Source: Ptiloglossa arizonensis
Lineage: Eukaryota > Arthropoda > Insecta > Hymenoptera > Colletidae
Reading direction: 5' to 3'
NCBI RefSeq assembly: GCF_051014685.1
Contig: NW_027478385.1
Coordinates: forward strand, 7,750,001 to 7,814,000
DNA length: 64,000 nt
A model generated the notes under the pieces. It was not told the origin of the DNA, did not search any database, and saw nothing but the letters and a program-made list of their open reading frames with translations. Each line of letters opens with the position of its first letter. Position 1 is the first letter of the stretch. A program made the translations under genes and the position numbers. This document shows, one piece after another, positions 24,590 through 36,396 of the stretch.

Positions 24590-27246
24590 AGCCAAGAAAT
24601 GGTTGAGAAGGCAAAAAATTTTTCGCAATTCTGCTGCTCCAAACGCTTAACCAGAATGGCCCAGGGAAAAAATACACATACCGTTGTAATCGGGCGAGTT
24701 TCTACTTTCAGATGCAATAGGAATTTTTGGGTTAGTTCAATCCGTTCGCGAGATATGGGAAATTGAAGCTAAGGAATGGTTGAGAAGACAACAAATTTTT
24801 CGCACTTCTGCTGCTCCAAACGCTTAACCAGAGTGGCCTAGGGAAAAAATACCCATACCGTTGTAATCGGACGAGTTTCTACTTTCAGTTACAATAGGAA
24901 TTTTTGGGTTAGGTCAATCCGTTCGCGAGATATGGGACTTTGAAGCTAAGAAATGGTTGACAAGACAACAAATTTTTCGCACTTCTGCTGCTCCAATCGC
25001 TTAACCAGAATGGCCTAGGGGAAAAATACCCGTACCGTTGTAATCGGACGAGCTTCTACTTTCAGTTACAATAGGAATTTTTGGGTTAGGTCAATCCGTT
25101 CGCGAGATATGGAACTTTGAAGCTAAGAAATGGTTGACAAGACAACAAATTTTTCGCACTTCTGCTGCTCCAATCGCTTAACCAGAATGGCCTAGGGGAA
25201 GAATACCCGTACCGTTGTAATCGGGCGAGTTTCTACTTTCAGATGCAATTGGAATTTATGGGTTAGGTCAATCCGTTCGCGAGATATGAGAGTTTGAAGC
25301 TAAGAAATGGTTGAGAAGAGAAAAAATTTTTCGCAATTCTGCTGCTCCAAACGCTTCACCAGAATGGCCTAGAGAAAAAATGCACGTACCGTTGTGATCG
25401 GGCGAGTTTCTACTTTCAAATGCAATAGGAATTTTTGGGTTAGGTCTATCCGTTCGCGAGATATGGGAGTTTGAAGCTAAGAAATGGTTGAGAAGAGAAA
25501 AAATTTTTCGCAATTCTGCTGCTCCAAACGCTTAGCCAGAATGGCCTAGGGGAAAAATACACGTACCGTTGTAATCGGGCGAGTTTCTACTTTCAAATGC
25601 AATAGGAATTTGTGGGTTAGGTCAATCCGTTCGCGAGATATGGGAGTTTGAAGCTAAGAAATGGTTGAGAAGAGAAAAAATTTTTCGCAATTCTGCTGCT
25701 CCAAACGCTTAACCAGAATGGCCCAGGGAAAAAATGCACATACCGTTGTAATCGGGCGAGTTTCTACTTTCAAATGCAATAGGAATTTTTGGGTTATGTC
25801 AATCCGTTCGCGAGATATGGGAGTTTGAAGCTAAGAAATGGTTGAGAAGACAACAAATTTTTCGCAACTCTGCTGCTCCAAACGTATAACCAGAATGGCC
25901 TAGGGAAAAAATACACATACCGTTGTAATCGGGCGAGTTTCTACTTTCATATGCAGCAGGAATTTTTGGGTTTGGTCAATCCGTTCGCGAGGTATGGGAG
26001 TTTTAAGCCAAGAAATGGTTGGGAAGGCAAAAAATTTTTCGCAATTCTGCTGCTCCAAACGCTTAACCAGAATGGCCCAGGGAAAAAATACACATACCGT
26101 TTTAATCGGGCGAGTTTCTACTTTCAAATGCAATAGGAATTTTTGTGTTAGGTGAATCCGTTCGCGAGATATGGGACTTTGAATCCAGGAAATGGTTGAC
26201 AAGTCAACAAATTTTTCGCAATTCTGCTGCTCCAATCGCTTAACCAGAATGGCCTAGGGGAAAAATACACGTACCGTTGTAATCGGGCGAGTTTCTACTT
26301 TCAAATGCAATAGGAATTTTTGGGTTATGTCAATCCGTTCGCGAGATATGGGACTTTGAAGATAAGAAATGGTTGACAAGACAACAAATCTTTCGCACTT
26401 CTGCTGCTCCAATCGCTTAACCAGAATGGCCTAGGGGAAAAATACATGTACCGTTGTAATCGGGCGAGTTTCTACTTTCAAATGCAATAGGAATTTTTGG
26501 GTTAGGTCAATCCGTTCGCGAGATATGGGACTTTGAAGATAAGAAATGGTTGACAAGACAACAAATTTTTCGCACTTCTGCTGCTCCAATCGCTTAACCA
26601 GAGTGGCCTAGGGAAACAATACCCATACCGTTGTAATCGGACGAGTTTCTACTTTCAGTTACAATAAGAATTTTTGGGTTAGGTCGATCCGTTCGCGAGA
26701 TATGGGACTTTGAAGCTAAGAAATGGTTGACAAGACAACAAATTTTACGCACTTCTGCTGCTCCAATCGCTTAACCAGAATGGCCTAGGGGAAAAATACC
26801 CGTACCGTTGTAATCGGACGAGCTCCTACTTTCAGTTACAATAGGAATTTTTGGGTTAGGTCAATCCGTTCGCGAGATATGGAACTTTGAAGCTAAGAAA
26901 TGGTTGACAAGACAACAAATTTTTCGCACTTCTGCTGCTCCAATCGCTTAACCAGAATGGCCTAGGGGAAGAATACCCGTACCGTTGTAATCGGGCGAGT
27001 TTCTACTTTCAGATGCAATAGGAATTTTTGGGTTAGGTCAATCCGTTCGCGAGATATGAGAGTTTGAAGCTAAGAAATGGTTGAGAAGAGAACAAATTTT
27101 TCGCAATTCTGCTGCTCCAAACGCTTAACCAGAATGGCCTAGAGAAAAAATGCACGTACCGTTGTGATCGGGCGAGTTTCTACATTCAAATGCAATAGGA
27201 ATTTTTGGGTTAGGTCTATCGGTTCGCGAGATATGGGAGTTTGAAG
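24590..27246 (+). repeat. 2.6-kb displaced copy of 15,030-17,690
   Basis: This stretch matches about 15,030-17,690 at a constant 9,556-bp offset. It includes the private variants AATTTGTGGG, CATATGCAGCAGG, AAGTCAACAA, GAGCTCCTAC and CTACATTCAAATGC. It brings left-domain monomers into the middle of the HOR core. Its right edge falls inside the hybrid monomer at 27,197-27,373. Since an 18-mer relative (16,225-17,817 and 19,411-21,003) also exists, the direction of copying is not decided by the sequence. Confidence 0.78.
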
Positions 27247-27373
27247 ACAAGAAATGGTTGAGAAGACAACAAATTTTTCGCACTTCTGCTGCTCCAAACG
27301 CTTAACCAGAATGGCCTTGGGAAAAAATACCCATACCGTTTTAATCGGGCGAGTTTCTACTTTCAAATGCAAT
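27197..27373 (+). repeat. Hybrid monomer G/A
   Basis: The 5' part is type G (GTCTATCGGTTCGCGAG, then ATATGGG). From GAAGACAAG onward it is type A (AAGACAACAAATTTTT, CACTTCTG, CCGTTTTAATC). The switch lies between about 27,235 and 27,246. Length is exactly 177 bp, so the join kept register. One whole monomer is missing relative to a normal G-A junction. It also has GGCCTTGGG in place of GGCCTAGGG. Confidence 0.85.
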
Positions 27374-28258
27374 AGGAATTTTTGTGTTAAGTCAATCCGT
27401 TCGCGAGATATGGGACTTTGAATCTAGGAAATGGTTGACAAGACAACAAATTTTTCGCACTTCAGCTGCTCCAATCGCCTAATCAGAATGGCCTAGGGGA
27501 AAAATACACGTACCGTTGTAATCGGGCGAGTTTCTACTTTCAAATGCAATAGGAATTTTTGGGTTAGGTCAATCCGTTCGCGAGATATGGGACTTTGAAG
27601 CTAAGAAATGGTTGACAAGACAACAAATTTTACGCACTTCTGCTGCTCCAATCGCTTAACCAGAATGGCCTAGGGGAAAAATACCCGTACCGTTGTAATC
27701 GGACGAGCTTCTACTTTCAGTTACAATAGGAATTTTTGGGATAGGTCAATCCGTTCGCGAGATATGGAACTTTGAAGCTAAGAAATGGTTGACAAGACAA
27801 CAAATTTTTCGCACTTCTGCTGCTCCAATCGCTTAACCAGAATGGCCTAGGGGAAGAATACCCGTACCGTTGTAATCGGGCGAGTTTCGACTTTCAGATG
27901 CAATAGGAATTTTTGGGTTAGGTCAATCCGTTCGCGAGATATGAGAGTTTGAGGCTAAGAAATGGTTGAGAAGAGAACAAATTTTTCGCAATTCTGCTGC
28001 TCCAAACGCTTAACCAGAATGGCCTAGAGAAAAAATGCACGTACCGTTGTGATCGGGCGAGTTTCTACTTTCAAATGCAATAGGAATTTTTGGGTTAGGT
28101 CTATCGGTTCGCGAGATATGGGAGTTTGAAGCAAAGAAATGGTTGAGAAGAGAAAAAATTTTTCGCAATTCTGCTGCTCCAAACGCTTAACCAGAATGGC
28201 CTAAGGAAAAAATACACATACCTTTGTAATCGGGCGAGTTTCTACTTTCAAATGCAAT
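27374..28258 (+). repeat. Shortened HOR unit B-D-E-F-G (885 bp)
   Basis: B at 27,374 is followed directly by D at 27,551, then E (GGGATAGG variant), F and G; type C is absent and A survives only as part of the preceding G/A hybrid. The G marker is at 28,202. Both losses are whole monomers and leave phase unchanged. Confidence 0.82.
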
Positions 28259-30026
28259 AGGAATTTTTGGGTTAGGTCAATCCGTTCGCGAGATGTGGGA
28301 GTTTGAAGACAAGAAATGGTTGAGAAGACAACAAATTTTTCGCACTTCTGCTGCTCCAAACGCTTAACCAGAATGGCCTAGGGAAAAAATACCCATACCG
28401 TTTTAATCGGGCGAGTTTCTACTTTCAAATGCAATAGGAATTTTTGTGTTAAGTCAATCCGTTCGCGAGATATGGGACTTTGAATCTAGGAAATGGTTGA
28501 CAAGACAACAAATTTTTCGCACTTCAGCTGCTCCAATCGCCTAATCAGAATGGCCTAGGGGAAAAATACACGTACCGTTGTAATCGGGCGAGTTTCTACT
28601 TTCAAATGCAATAGGAATTTTTGGGTTAGGTCAATCCGTTCGCGAGATATGGGAGTTTGAAGCTAAGAACTGGTTAAGGAGACAACAAATTTTTCGCACT
28701 TCTGCTGCTCCAATCGCCTAACCAGAATGGCCTAGGGGCAAAATACACGTACCGTTGTAATCGGGCGAGTTTCTACTTTCAAATGCAATAGGAATTTTTG
28801 GGTTAGGTCGATCCGTTCGCGAGATATGGGACTTTGAAGATAAGAAATGGTTGACAAGACAACAAATCTTTCGCACTTCTGCTGCTCCAATCGCTTAACC
28901 AGAATGGCCTAGGGGAAAAATACACGTACCGTTGTAATCGGGCGAGTTTCTACTTTCAAATGCAATAGGAATTTTTGGGTTATGTCAATCCGTTCGCGAG
29001 ATATGGGAGTTTGAAGCTAAGAAGTGGTTGAGAAGACAACAAATTTTTCGCACCTCTGCTGCTCCAAACGTATAACCAGAATGGCCTAGGGAAAAATACA
29101 CATACCGTTGTAATAGGGCGAGTTTCTACTTTCATACGCAGCAGGAATTTTTGGGTTTGGTCAATCCGTTCGCGAGGTATGGGAGTTTGAAGCCAAGAAA
29201 TGGTTGAGAAGGCAAAAAATTTTTCGCAATTCTGCTGCTCCAAACGCTTAACCAGAATGGCCCAGGGAAAAAATACACATACCGTTGTAATCGGGCGAGT
29301 TTCTACTTTCAGATGCAATAGGAATTTTTGTGATAGGTCAATCCGTTCGCGAGATATGAGAGTTTGAAGCTAAGAAATGGTTGAGAAGAGAACAAATTTT
29401 TCGCAATTCTGCTGCTCCAAACGCTTAACCAGAATGGCCTAGGGAAAAAATACACATACCGTTGTAATCGGGCGAGATTCTACTTTCAAATGCAATAGGA
29501 ATTTTTGGGTTAGGTTAGCCGTTCGCGAGATATGGGAGTTTGAAGACAAGAAATGGTTGAGAAGGCAAAAAATTTTTCGCACTTCTGCGGCTCCAAACGC
29601 TTAAGCAGAATGGGCTAGGTATAAAGTACCCATACCGTTGTAATCGGACGAGTTTCTACTTTCAGTTACAATAGGAATTTTTGGGTTAGGTCAATCCGTT
29701 CGCGAGATATGGGACTTTGAAAATAAGAAATGGTTGACAAGACAACAAATTTTTCGCACTTCTGCTGCTTCAAACGCTTAACCAGAATGGCCTAGGGGAA
29801 AAATACACGTACCGTTGTAATCGGGCGAGTTTCTACTTTCAAATGCAATAGGAATTTTTGGGTTAGGTCAATCCGTTCGCGACATATGGGAGTTTGAAGC
29901 TAAGAAATGGTTAAGAAGACAACAAATTTTTCGCAATTCTGCTGCTCCAAACGCTTAACCAGAATGGCCTAGAGAAAAAATGCACGTACCGTTGTAATCG
30001 GGCGAGTTTCTACTTTCAAATGCAAT
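28259..30026 (+). repeat. 10-mer block A-B-C'-K-H'-X-F''-Q-S-P (1,768 bp)
   Basis: Monomer starts are 28,259; 28,436; 28,613; 28,790; 28,967; 29,143; 29,320; 29,497; 29,673; 29,850. S has GAAAATAAG and CTGCTTCAAACG; P has GCGACATATGG, GGTTAAGAAGAC and TAGAGAAAAAATGCACG with an unchanged TTGTAATCGG. H' and Q are 176 bp, giving 10 x 177 - 2. With the following 7-mer it forms a 17-mer of 3,007 bp that recurs at 41,701-44,707. Confidence 0.88.
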
Positions 30027-31265
30027 AGGAATTTTTGGGTTAGGTCAATCCGTTCGCGAGATGTGGGAGTTTGAAGACAAGAAATGGTTGAGAAGACAAC
30101 AAATTTTTCGCACTTCTGCTGCTCCAAACGCTTAACCAGAATGGCCTAGGGAAAAAATACCCATACCGTTTTAATCGGGCGAGTTTCTACTTTCAAATGC
30201 AATAGGAATTTTTGTGTTAAGTCAATCCGTTCGCGAGATATGGGACTTTGAATCTAGGAAATGGTTGACAAGACAACAAATTTTTCGCACTTCAGCTGCT
30301 CCAATCGCCTAATCAGAATGGCCTAGGGGAAAAATACACGTACCGTTGTAATCGGGCGAGTTTCTACTTTCAAATGCAATAGGAATTTTTGGGTTAGGTC
30401 AATCCGTTCGCGAGATATGGGAGTTTGAAGCTAAGAACTGGTTGAGGAGACAACAAATATTTCGCACTTCTGCTGCTCCAATCGCTTAACCAGAATGGCC
30501 TAGGGGCAAAATACTCGTACCGTTGTAATCGGGCGAGTTTCTACTTTCAAATGCAATAGGAATTTTTGGGTTAGGTCAATCCGTTCGCGAGATATGGGAC
30601 TTTGAAGCTAAGAAATGGTTGACAAGACAACAAATTTTACGCACTTCTGCTGCTCCAATCGCTTAACCAGAATGGCCTAGGGGAAAAATACCCGTACCGT
30701 TGTAATCGGACGAGCTTCTACTTTCAGTTACAATAGGAATTTTTGGGTTAGGTCAATCCGTTCGCGAGATATGGAACTTTGAAGCTAAGAAATGGTTGAC
30801 AAGACAACAAATTTTTCGCACTTCTGCTGCTCCAATCGCTTAACCAGAATGGCCTAGGGGAAGAATACCCGTACCGTTGTAATCGGGCGAGTTTCGACTT
30901 TCAGATGCAATAGGAATTTTTGGGTTAGGTCAATCCGTTCGCGAGATATGAGAGTTTGAAGCTAAGAAATGGTTGAGAAGAGAACAAATTTTTCGCAATT
31001 CTGCTGCTCCAAACGCTTAACCAGAATGGCCTAGAGAAAAAATGCACGTACCGTTGTGATCGGGCGAGTTTCTACTTTCAAATGCAATAGGAATTTTTGG
31101 GTTAGGTCTATCGGTTCGCGAGATATGGGAGTTTGAAGCAAAGAAATGGTTGAGAAGAGAAAAAATTTTTCGCAATTCTGCTGCTCCAAACGCTTAACCA
31201 GAATGGCCTAAGGAGAAAATACACATACCTTTGTAATCGGGCGAGTTTCTACTTTCAAATGCAAT
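30027..31265 (+). repeat. 7-mer HOR copy (1,239 bp)
   Basis: A to G are in order, with C carrying AAATATTTCGC and GGGGCAAAATACTCG, and D carrying ATTTTACGC. It is the second half of the 17-mer that starts at 28,259. The G monomer has AAGGAGAAAAT in place of AAGGAAAAAAT, a change shared only with the G at 33,213-33,389. It starts a run of four HOR units (7+7+5+7 monomers) to 34,628. Confidence 0.92.
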
Positions 31266-32504
31266 AGGAATTTTTGGGTTAGGTCAATCCGTTCGCGAGA
31301 TGTGGGAGTTTGAAGACAAGAAATGGTTGAGAAGACAACAAATTTTTCGCACTTCTGCTGCTCCAAACGCTTAACCAGAATGGCCTAGGGAAAAAATACC
31401 CATACCGTTTTAATCGGGCGAGTTTCTACTTTCAAATGCAATAGGAATTTTTGTGTTAAGTCAATCCGTTCGCGAGATATGGGACTTTGAATCTAGGAAA
31501 TGGTTGACAAGACAACAAATTTTTCGCACTTCAGCTGCTCCAATCGCCTAATCAGAATGGCCTAGGGGAAAAATACACGTACCGTTGTAATCGGGCGAGT
31601 TTCTACTTTCAAATGCAATAGGAATTTTTGGGTTAGGTCAATCCGTTCGCGAGATATGGGAGTTTGAAGCTAAGAACTGGTTGAGGAGACAACAAATATT
31701 TCGCACTTCTGCTGCTCCAATCGCTTAACCAGAATGGCCTAGGGGCAAAATACACGTACCGTTGTAATCGGGCGAGTTTCTACTTTCAAATGCAATAGGA
31801 ATTTTTGGGTTAGGTCGATCCGTTCGCGAGATATGGGACTTTGAAGATAAGAAATGGTTGACAAGACAACAAATCTTTCGCACTTCTGCTGCTCCAATCG
31901 CTTAACCAGAATGGCCTAGGGGAAAAATACCCGTACCGTTGTAATCGGACGAGCTTCTACTTTCAGTTACAATAGGAATTTTTGGGTTAGGTCAATCCGT
32001 TCGCGAGATATGGAACTTTGAAGCTAAGAAATGGTTGACAAGACAACAAATTTTTCGCACTTCTGCTGCTCCAATCGCTTAACCAGAATGGCCTAGGGGA
32101 AGAATACCCGTACCGTTGTAATCGGGCGAGTTTCGACTTTCAGATGCAATAGGAATTTTTGGGTTAGGTCAATCCGTTCGCGAGATATGAGAGTTTGAAG
32201 CTAAGAAATGGTTGAGAAGAGAACAAATTTTTCGCAATTCTGCTGCTCCAAACGCTTAACCAGAATGGCCTAGAGAAAAAATGCACGTACCGTTGTGATC
32301 GGGCGAGTTTCTACATTCAAATGCAATAGGAATTTTTGGGTTAGGTCTATCGGTTCGCGAGATATGGGAGTTTGAAGCAAAGAAATGGTTGAGAAGAGAA
32401 AAAATTTTTCGCAATTCTGCTGCTCCAAACGCTTAACCAGAATGGCCTAAGGAAAAAATACACATACCTTTGTAATCGGGCGAGTTTCTACTTTCAAATG
32501 CAAT
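31266..32504 (+). repeat. 7-mer HOR variant with K/D hybrid (1,239 bp)
   Basis: A, B, C, then at 31,797 a hybrid in place of D, then E, F and G. The hybrid begins as K (GGTCGATCC, GAAGATAAG, AAATCTTTCGC) and ends as D (ATACCCG, CGGACGAGCTT, CAGTTACAAT), with the switch between about 31,878 and 31,931. C has GGGGCAAAATACACG, unlike the TACTCG of other full units. F has CTACATTCAAATGC. Confidence 0.88.
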
Positions 32505-33389
32505 AGGAATTTTTGGGTTAGGTCAATCCGTTCGCGAGATGTGGGAGTTTGAAGACAAGAAATGGTTGAGAAGACAACAAATTTTTCGCACTTCTGCTGC
32601 TCCAAACGCTTAACCAGAATGGCCTAGGGAAAAAATACCCATACCGTTTTAATCGGGCGAGTTTCTACTTTCAAATGCAATAGGAATTTTTGTGTTAAGT
32701 CAATCCGTTCGCGAGATATGGGACTTTGAAGATAAGAAATGGTTGACAAGACAACAAATCTTTCGCACTTCTGCTGCTCCAATCGCTTAACCAGAATGGC
32801 CCAGGGAAAAAATACACATACCGTTGTAATCGGGCGAGTTTCTACTTTCATACGCAGCAGGAATTTTTGGGTTAGGTCAATCCGTTCGCGAGATATGGAA
32901 CTTTGAAGCTAAGAAATGGTTGACAAGACAACAAATTTTTCGCACTTCTGCTGCTCCAATCGCTTAACCAGAATGGCCTAGGGGAAGAATACCCGTACCG
33001 TTGTAATCGGGCGAGTTTCGACTTTCAGATGCAATAGGAATTTTTGGGTTAGGTCAATCCGTTCGCGAGATATGAGAGTTTGAAGCTAAGAAATGGTTGA
33101 GAAGAGAACAAATTTTTCGCAATTCTGCTGCTCCAAACGCTTAACCAGAATGGCCTAGAGAAAAAATGCACGTACCGTTGTGATCGGGCGAGTTTCTACT
33201 TTCAAATGCAATAGGAATTTTTGGGTTAGGTCTATCGGTTCGCGAGATATGGGAGTTTGAAGCAAAGAAATGGTTGAGAAGAGAAAAAATTTTTCGCAAT
33301 TCTGCTGCTCCAAACGCTTAACCAGAATGGCCTAAGGAGAAAATACACATACCTTTGTAATCGGGCGAGTTTCTACTTTCAAATGCAAT
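32505..33389 (+). repeat. 5-mer HOR deletion derivative (885 bp)
   Basis: The order is A, a B/M hybrid (32,682-32,858), E, F, G. The hybrid starts as B (TGTGTTAAGTC) but from GAAGATAAG on it matches a left-domain type: AAATCTTTCGC, GGCCCAGGG and an end of CATACGCAGCAGG. That type is otherwise seen near 6,140-6,316, 12,861-13,037 and 24,364-24,540. Types C and D are gone. The unit is exactly 5 x 177 bp. Confidence 0.85.
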
Positions 33390-34628
33390 AGGAATTTTTG
33401 GGTTAGGTCAATCCGTTCGCGAGATGTGGGAGTTTGAAGACAAGAAATGGTTGAGAAGACAACAAATTTTTCGCACTTCTGCTGCTCCAAACGCTTAACC
33501 AGAATGGCCTAGGGAAAAAATACCCATACCGTTTTAATCGGGCGAGTTTCTACTTTCAAATGCAATAGGAATTTTTGTGTTAAGTCAATCCGTTCGCGAG
33601 ATATGGGACTTTGAATCTAGGAAATGGTTGACAAGACAACAAATTTTTCGCACTTCAGCTGCTCCAATCGCCTAATCAGAATGGCCTAGGGGAAAAATAC
33701 ACGTACCGTTGTAATCGGGCGAGTTTCTACTTTCAAATGCAATAGGAATTTTTGGGTTAGGTCAATCCGTTCGCGAGATATGGGAGTTTGAAGCTAAGAA
33801 CTGGTTGAGGAGACAACAAATATTTCGCACTTCTGCTGCTCCAATCGCTTAACCAGAATGGCCTAGGGGCAAAATACACGTACCGTTGTAATCGGGCGAG
33901 TTTCTACTTTCAAATGCAATAGGAATTTTTGGGTTAGGTCGATCCGTTCGCGAGATATGGGACTTTGAAGATAAGAAATGGTTGACAAGACAACAAATCT
34001 TTCGCACTTCTGCTGCTCCAATCGCTTAACCAGAATGGCCTAGGGGAAAAATACCCGTACCGTTGTAATCGGACGAGCTTCTACTTTCAGTTACAATAGG
34101 AATTTTTGGGTTAGGTCAATCCGTTCGCGAGATATGGAACTTTGAAGCTAAGAAATGGTTGACAAGACAACAAATTTTTCGCACTTCTGCTGCTCCAATC
34201 GCTTAACCAGAATGGCCTAGGGGAAGAATACCCGTACCGTTGTAATCGGGCGAGTTTCGACTTTCAGATGCAATAGGAATTTTTGGGTTAGGTCAATCCG
34301 TTCGCGAGATATGAGAGTTTGAAGCTAAGAAATGGTTGAGAAGAGAACAAATTTTTCGCAATTCTGCTGCTCCAAACGCTTAACCAGAATGGCCTAGAGA
34401 AAAAATGCACGTACCGTTGTGATCGGGCGAGTTTCTACATTCAAATGCAATAGGAATTTTTGGGTTAGGTCTATCGGTTCGCGAGATATGGGAGTTTGAA
34501 GCAAAGAAATGGTTGAGAAGAGAAAAAATTTTTCGCAATTCTGCTGCTCCAAACGCTTAACCAGAATGGCCTAAGGAAAAAATACACATACCTTTGTAAT
34601 CGGGCGAGTTTCTACTTTCAAATGCAAT
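33390..34628 (+). repeat. 7-mer HOR variant with K/D hybrid (1,239 bp)
   Basis: Same composition as 31,266-32,504, including C with GGGGCAAAATACACG, the K/D hybrid at 33,921, and F with CTACATTCAAATGC. The two copies lie 2,124 bp (12 monomers) apart, so the 7-mer variant plus the 5-mer probably spread as one 12-monomer unit. Confidence 0.88.
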
Positions 34629-36396
34629 AGGAATTTTTGGGTTAGGTCAATCCGTTCGCGAGATGTGGGAGTTTGAAGACAAGAAATGGTTGAGAAGACA
34701 ACAAATTTTTCGCACTTCTGCTGCTCCAAACGCTTAACCAGAATGGCCTAGGGAAAAAATACCCATACCGTTTTAATCGGGCGAGTTTCTACTTTCAAAT
34801 GCAATAGGAATTTTTGTGTTAAGTCAATCCGTTCGCGAGATATGGGACTTTGAATCTAGGAAATGGTTGACAAGACAACAAATTTTTCGCACTTCAGCTG
34901 CTCCAATCGCCTAATCAGAATGGCCTAGGGGAAAAATACACGTACCGTTGTAATCGGGCGAGTTTCTACTTTCAAATGCAATAGGAATTTTTGGGTTAGG
35001 TCAATCCGTTCGCGAGATATGGGAGTTTGAAGCTAAGAACTGGTTAAGGAGACAACAAATTTTTCGCACTTCTGCTGCTCCAATCGCTTAACCAGAATGG
35101 CCTAGGGGCAAAATACACGTACCGTTGTAATCGGGCGAGTTTCTACTTTCAAATGCAATAGGAATTTTTGGGTTAGGTCGATCCGTTCGCGAGATATGGG
35201 ACTTTGAAGATAAGAAATGGTTGACAAGACAACAAATCTTTCGCACTTCTGCTGCTCCAATCGCTTAACCAGAATGGCCTAGGGGAAAAATACACGTACC
35301 GTTGTAATCGGGCGAGTTTCTACTTTCAAATGCAATAGGAATTTTTGGGTTATGTCAATCCGTTCGCGAGATATGGGAGTTTGAAGCTAAGAAGTGGTTG
35401 AGAAGACAACAAATTTTTCGCACCTCTGCTGCTCCAAACGTATAACCAGAATGGCCTAGGGAAAAATACACATACCGTTGTAATCGGGCGAGTTTCTACT
35501 TTCATACGCAGCAGGAATTTTTGGGTTTGGTCAATCCGTTCGCGAGGTATGGGAGTTTGAAGCCAAGAAATGGTTGAGAAGGCAAAAAATTTTTCGCAAT
35601 TCTGCTGCTCCAAACGCTTAACCAGAATGGCCCAGGGAAAAAATACACATACCGTTGTAATCGGGCGAGTTTCTACTTTCAGATGCAATAGGAATTTTTG
35701 GGATAGGTCAATCCGTTCGCGAGATATGAGAGTTTGAAGCTAAGAAATGGTTGAGAAGAGAACAAATTTTTCGCAATTCTGCTGCTCCAAACGCTTAACC
35801 AGAATGGCCTAGGGAAAAAATACACATACCGTTGTAATCGGGCGAGATTCTACTTTCAAATGCAATAGGAATTTTTGGGTTAGGTCAGCCGTTCGCGAGA
35901 TATGGGAGTTTGAAGACAAGAAATGGTTGAGAAGGCAAAAAATTTTTCGCACTTCTGCGGCTCCAAACGCTTAAGCAGAATGGGCTAGGTATAAAGTACC
36001 CATACCGTTGTAATCGGACGAGTTTCTACTTTCAGTTACAATAGGAATTTTTGGGTTAGGTCAATCCGTTCGCGAGATATGGGACTTTGAAAATAAGAAA
36101 TGGTTGACAAGACAACAAATTTTTCGCACTTCTGCTGCTTCAAACGCTTAACCAGAATGGCCTAGGGGAAAAATACACGTACCGTTGTAATCGGGCGAGT
36201 TTCTACTTTCAAATGCAATAGGAATTTTTGGGTTAGGTCAATCCGTTCGCGACATATGGGAGTTTGAAGCTAAGAAATGGTTAAGAAGACAACAAATTTT
36301 TCGCAATTCTGCTGCTCCAAACGCTTAACCAGAATGGCCTAGAGAAAAAATGCACGTACCGTTGTAATCGGGCGAGTTTCTACTTTCAAATGCAAT
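34629..36396 (+). repeat. 10-mer block copy (1,768 bp)
   Basis: Starts are A 34,629; B 34,806; C' 34,983; K 35,160; H' 35,337; X 35,513; F'' 35,690; Q 35,867; S 36,043; P 36,220. Q here reads GGTCAGCCG rather than GGTTAGCCG, and F'' has GGGATAGG rather than TGTGATAGG, so it belongs to a slightly different lineage from 28,259 and 41,701. Confidence 0.87.
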
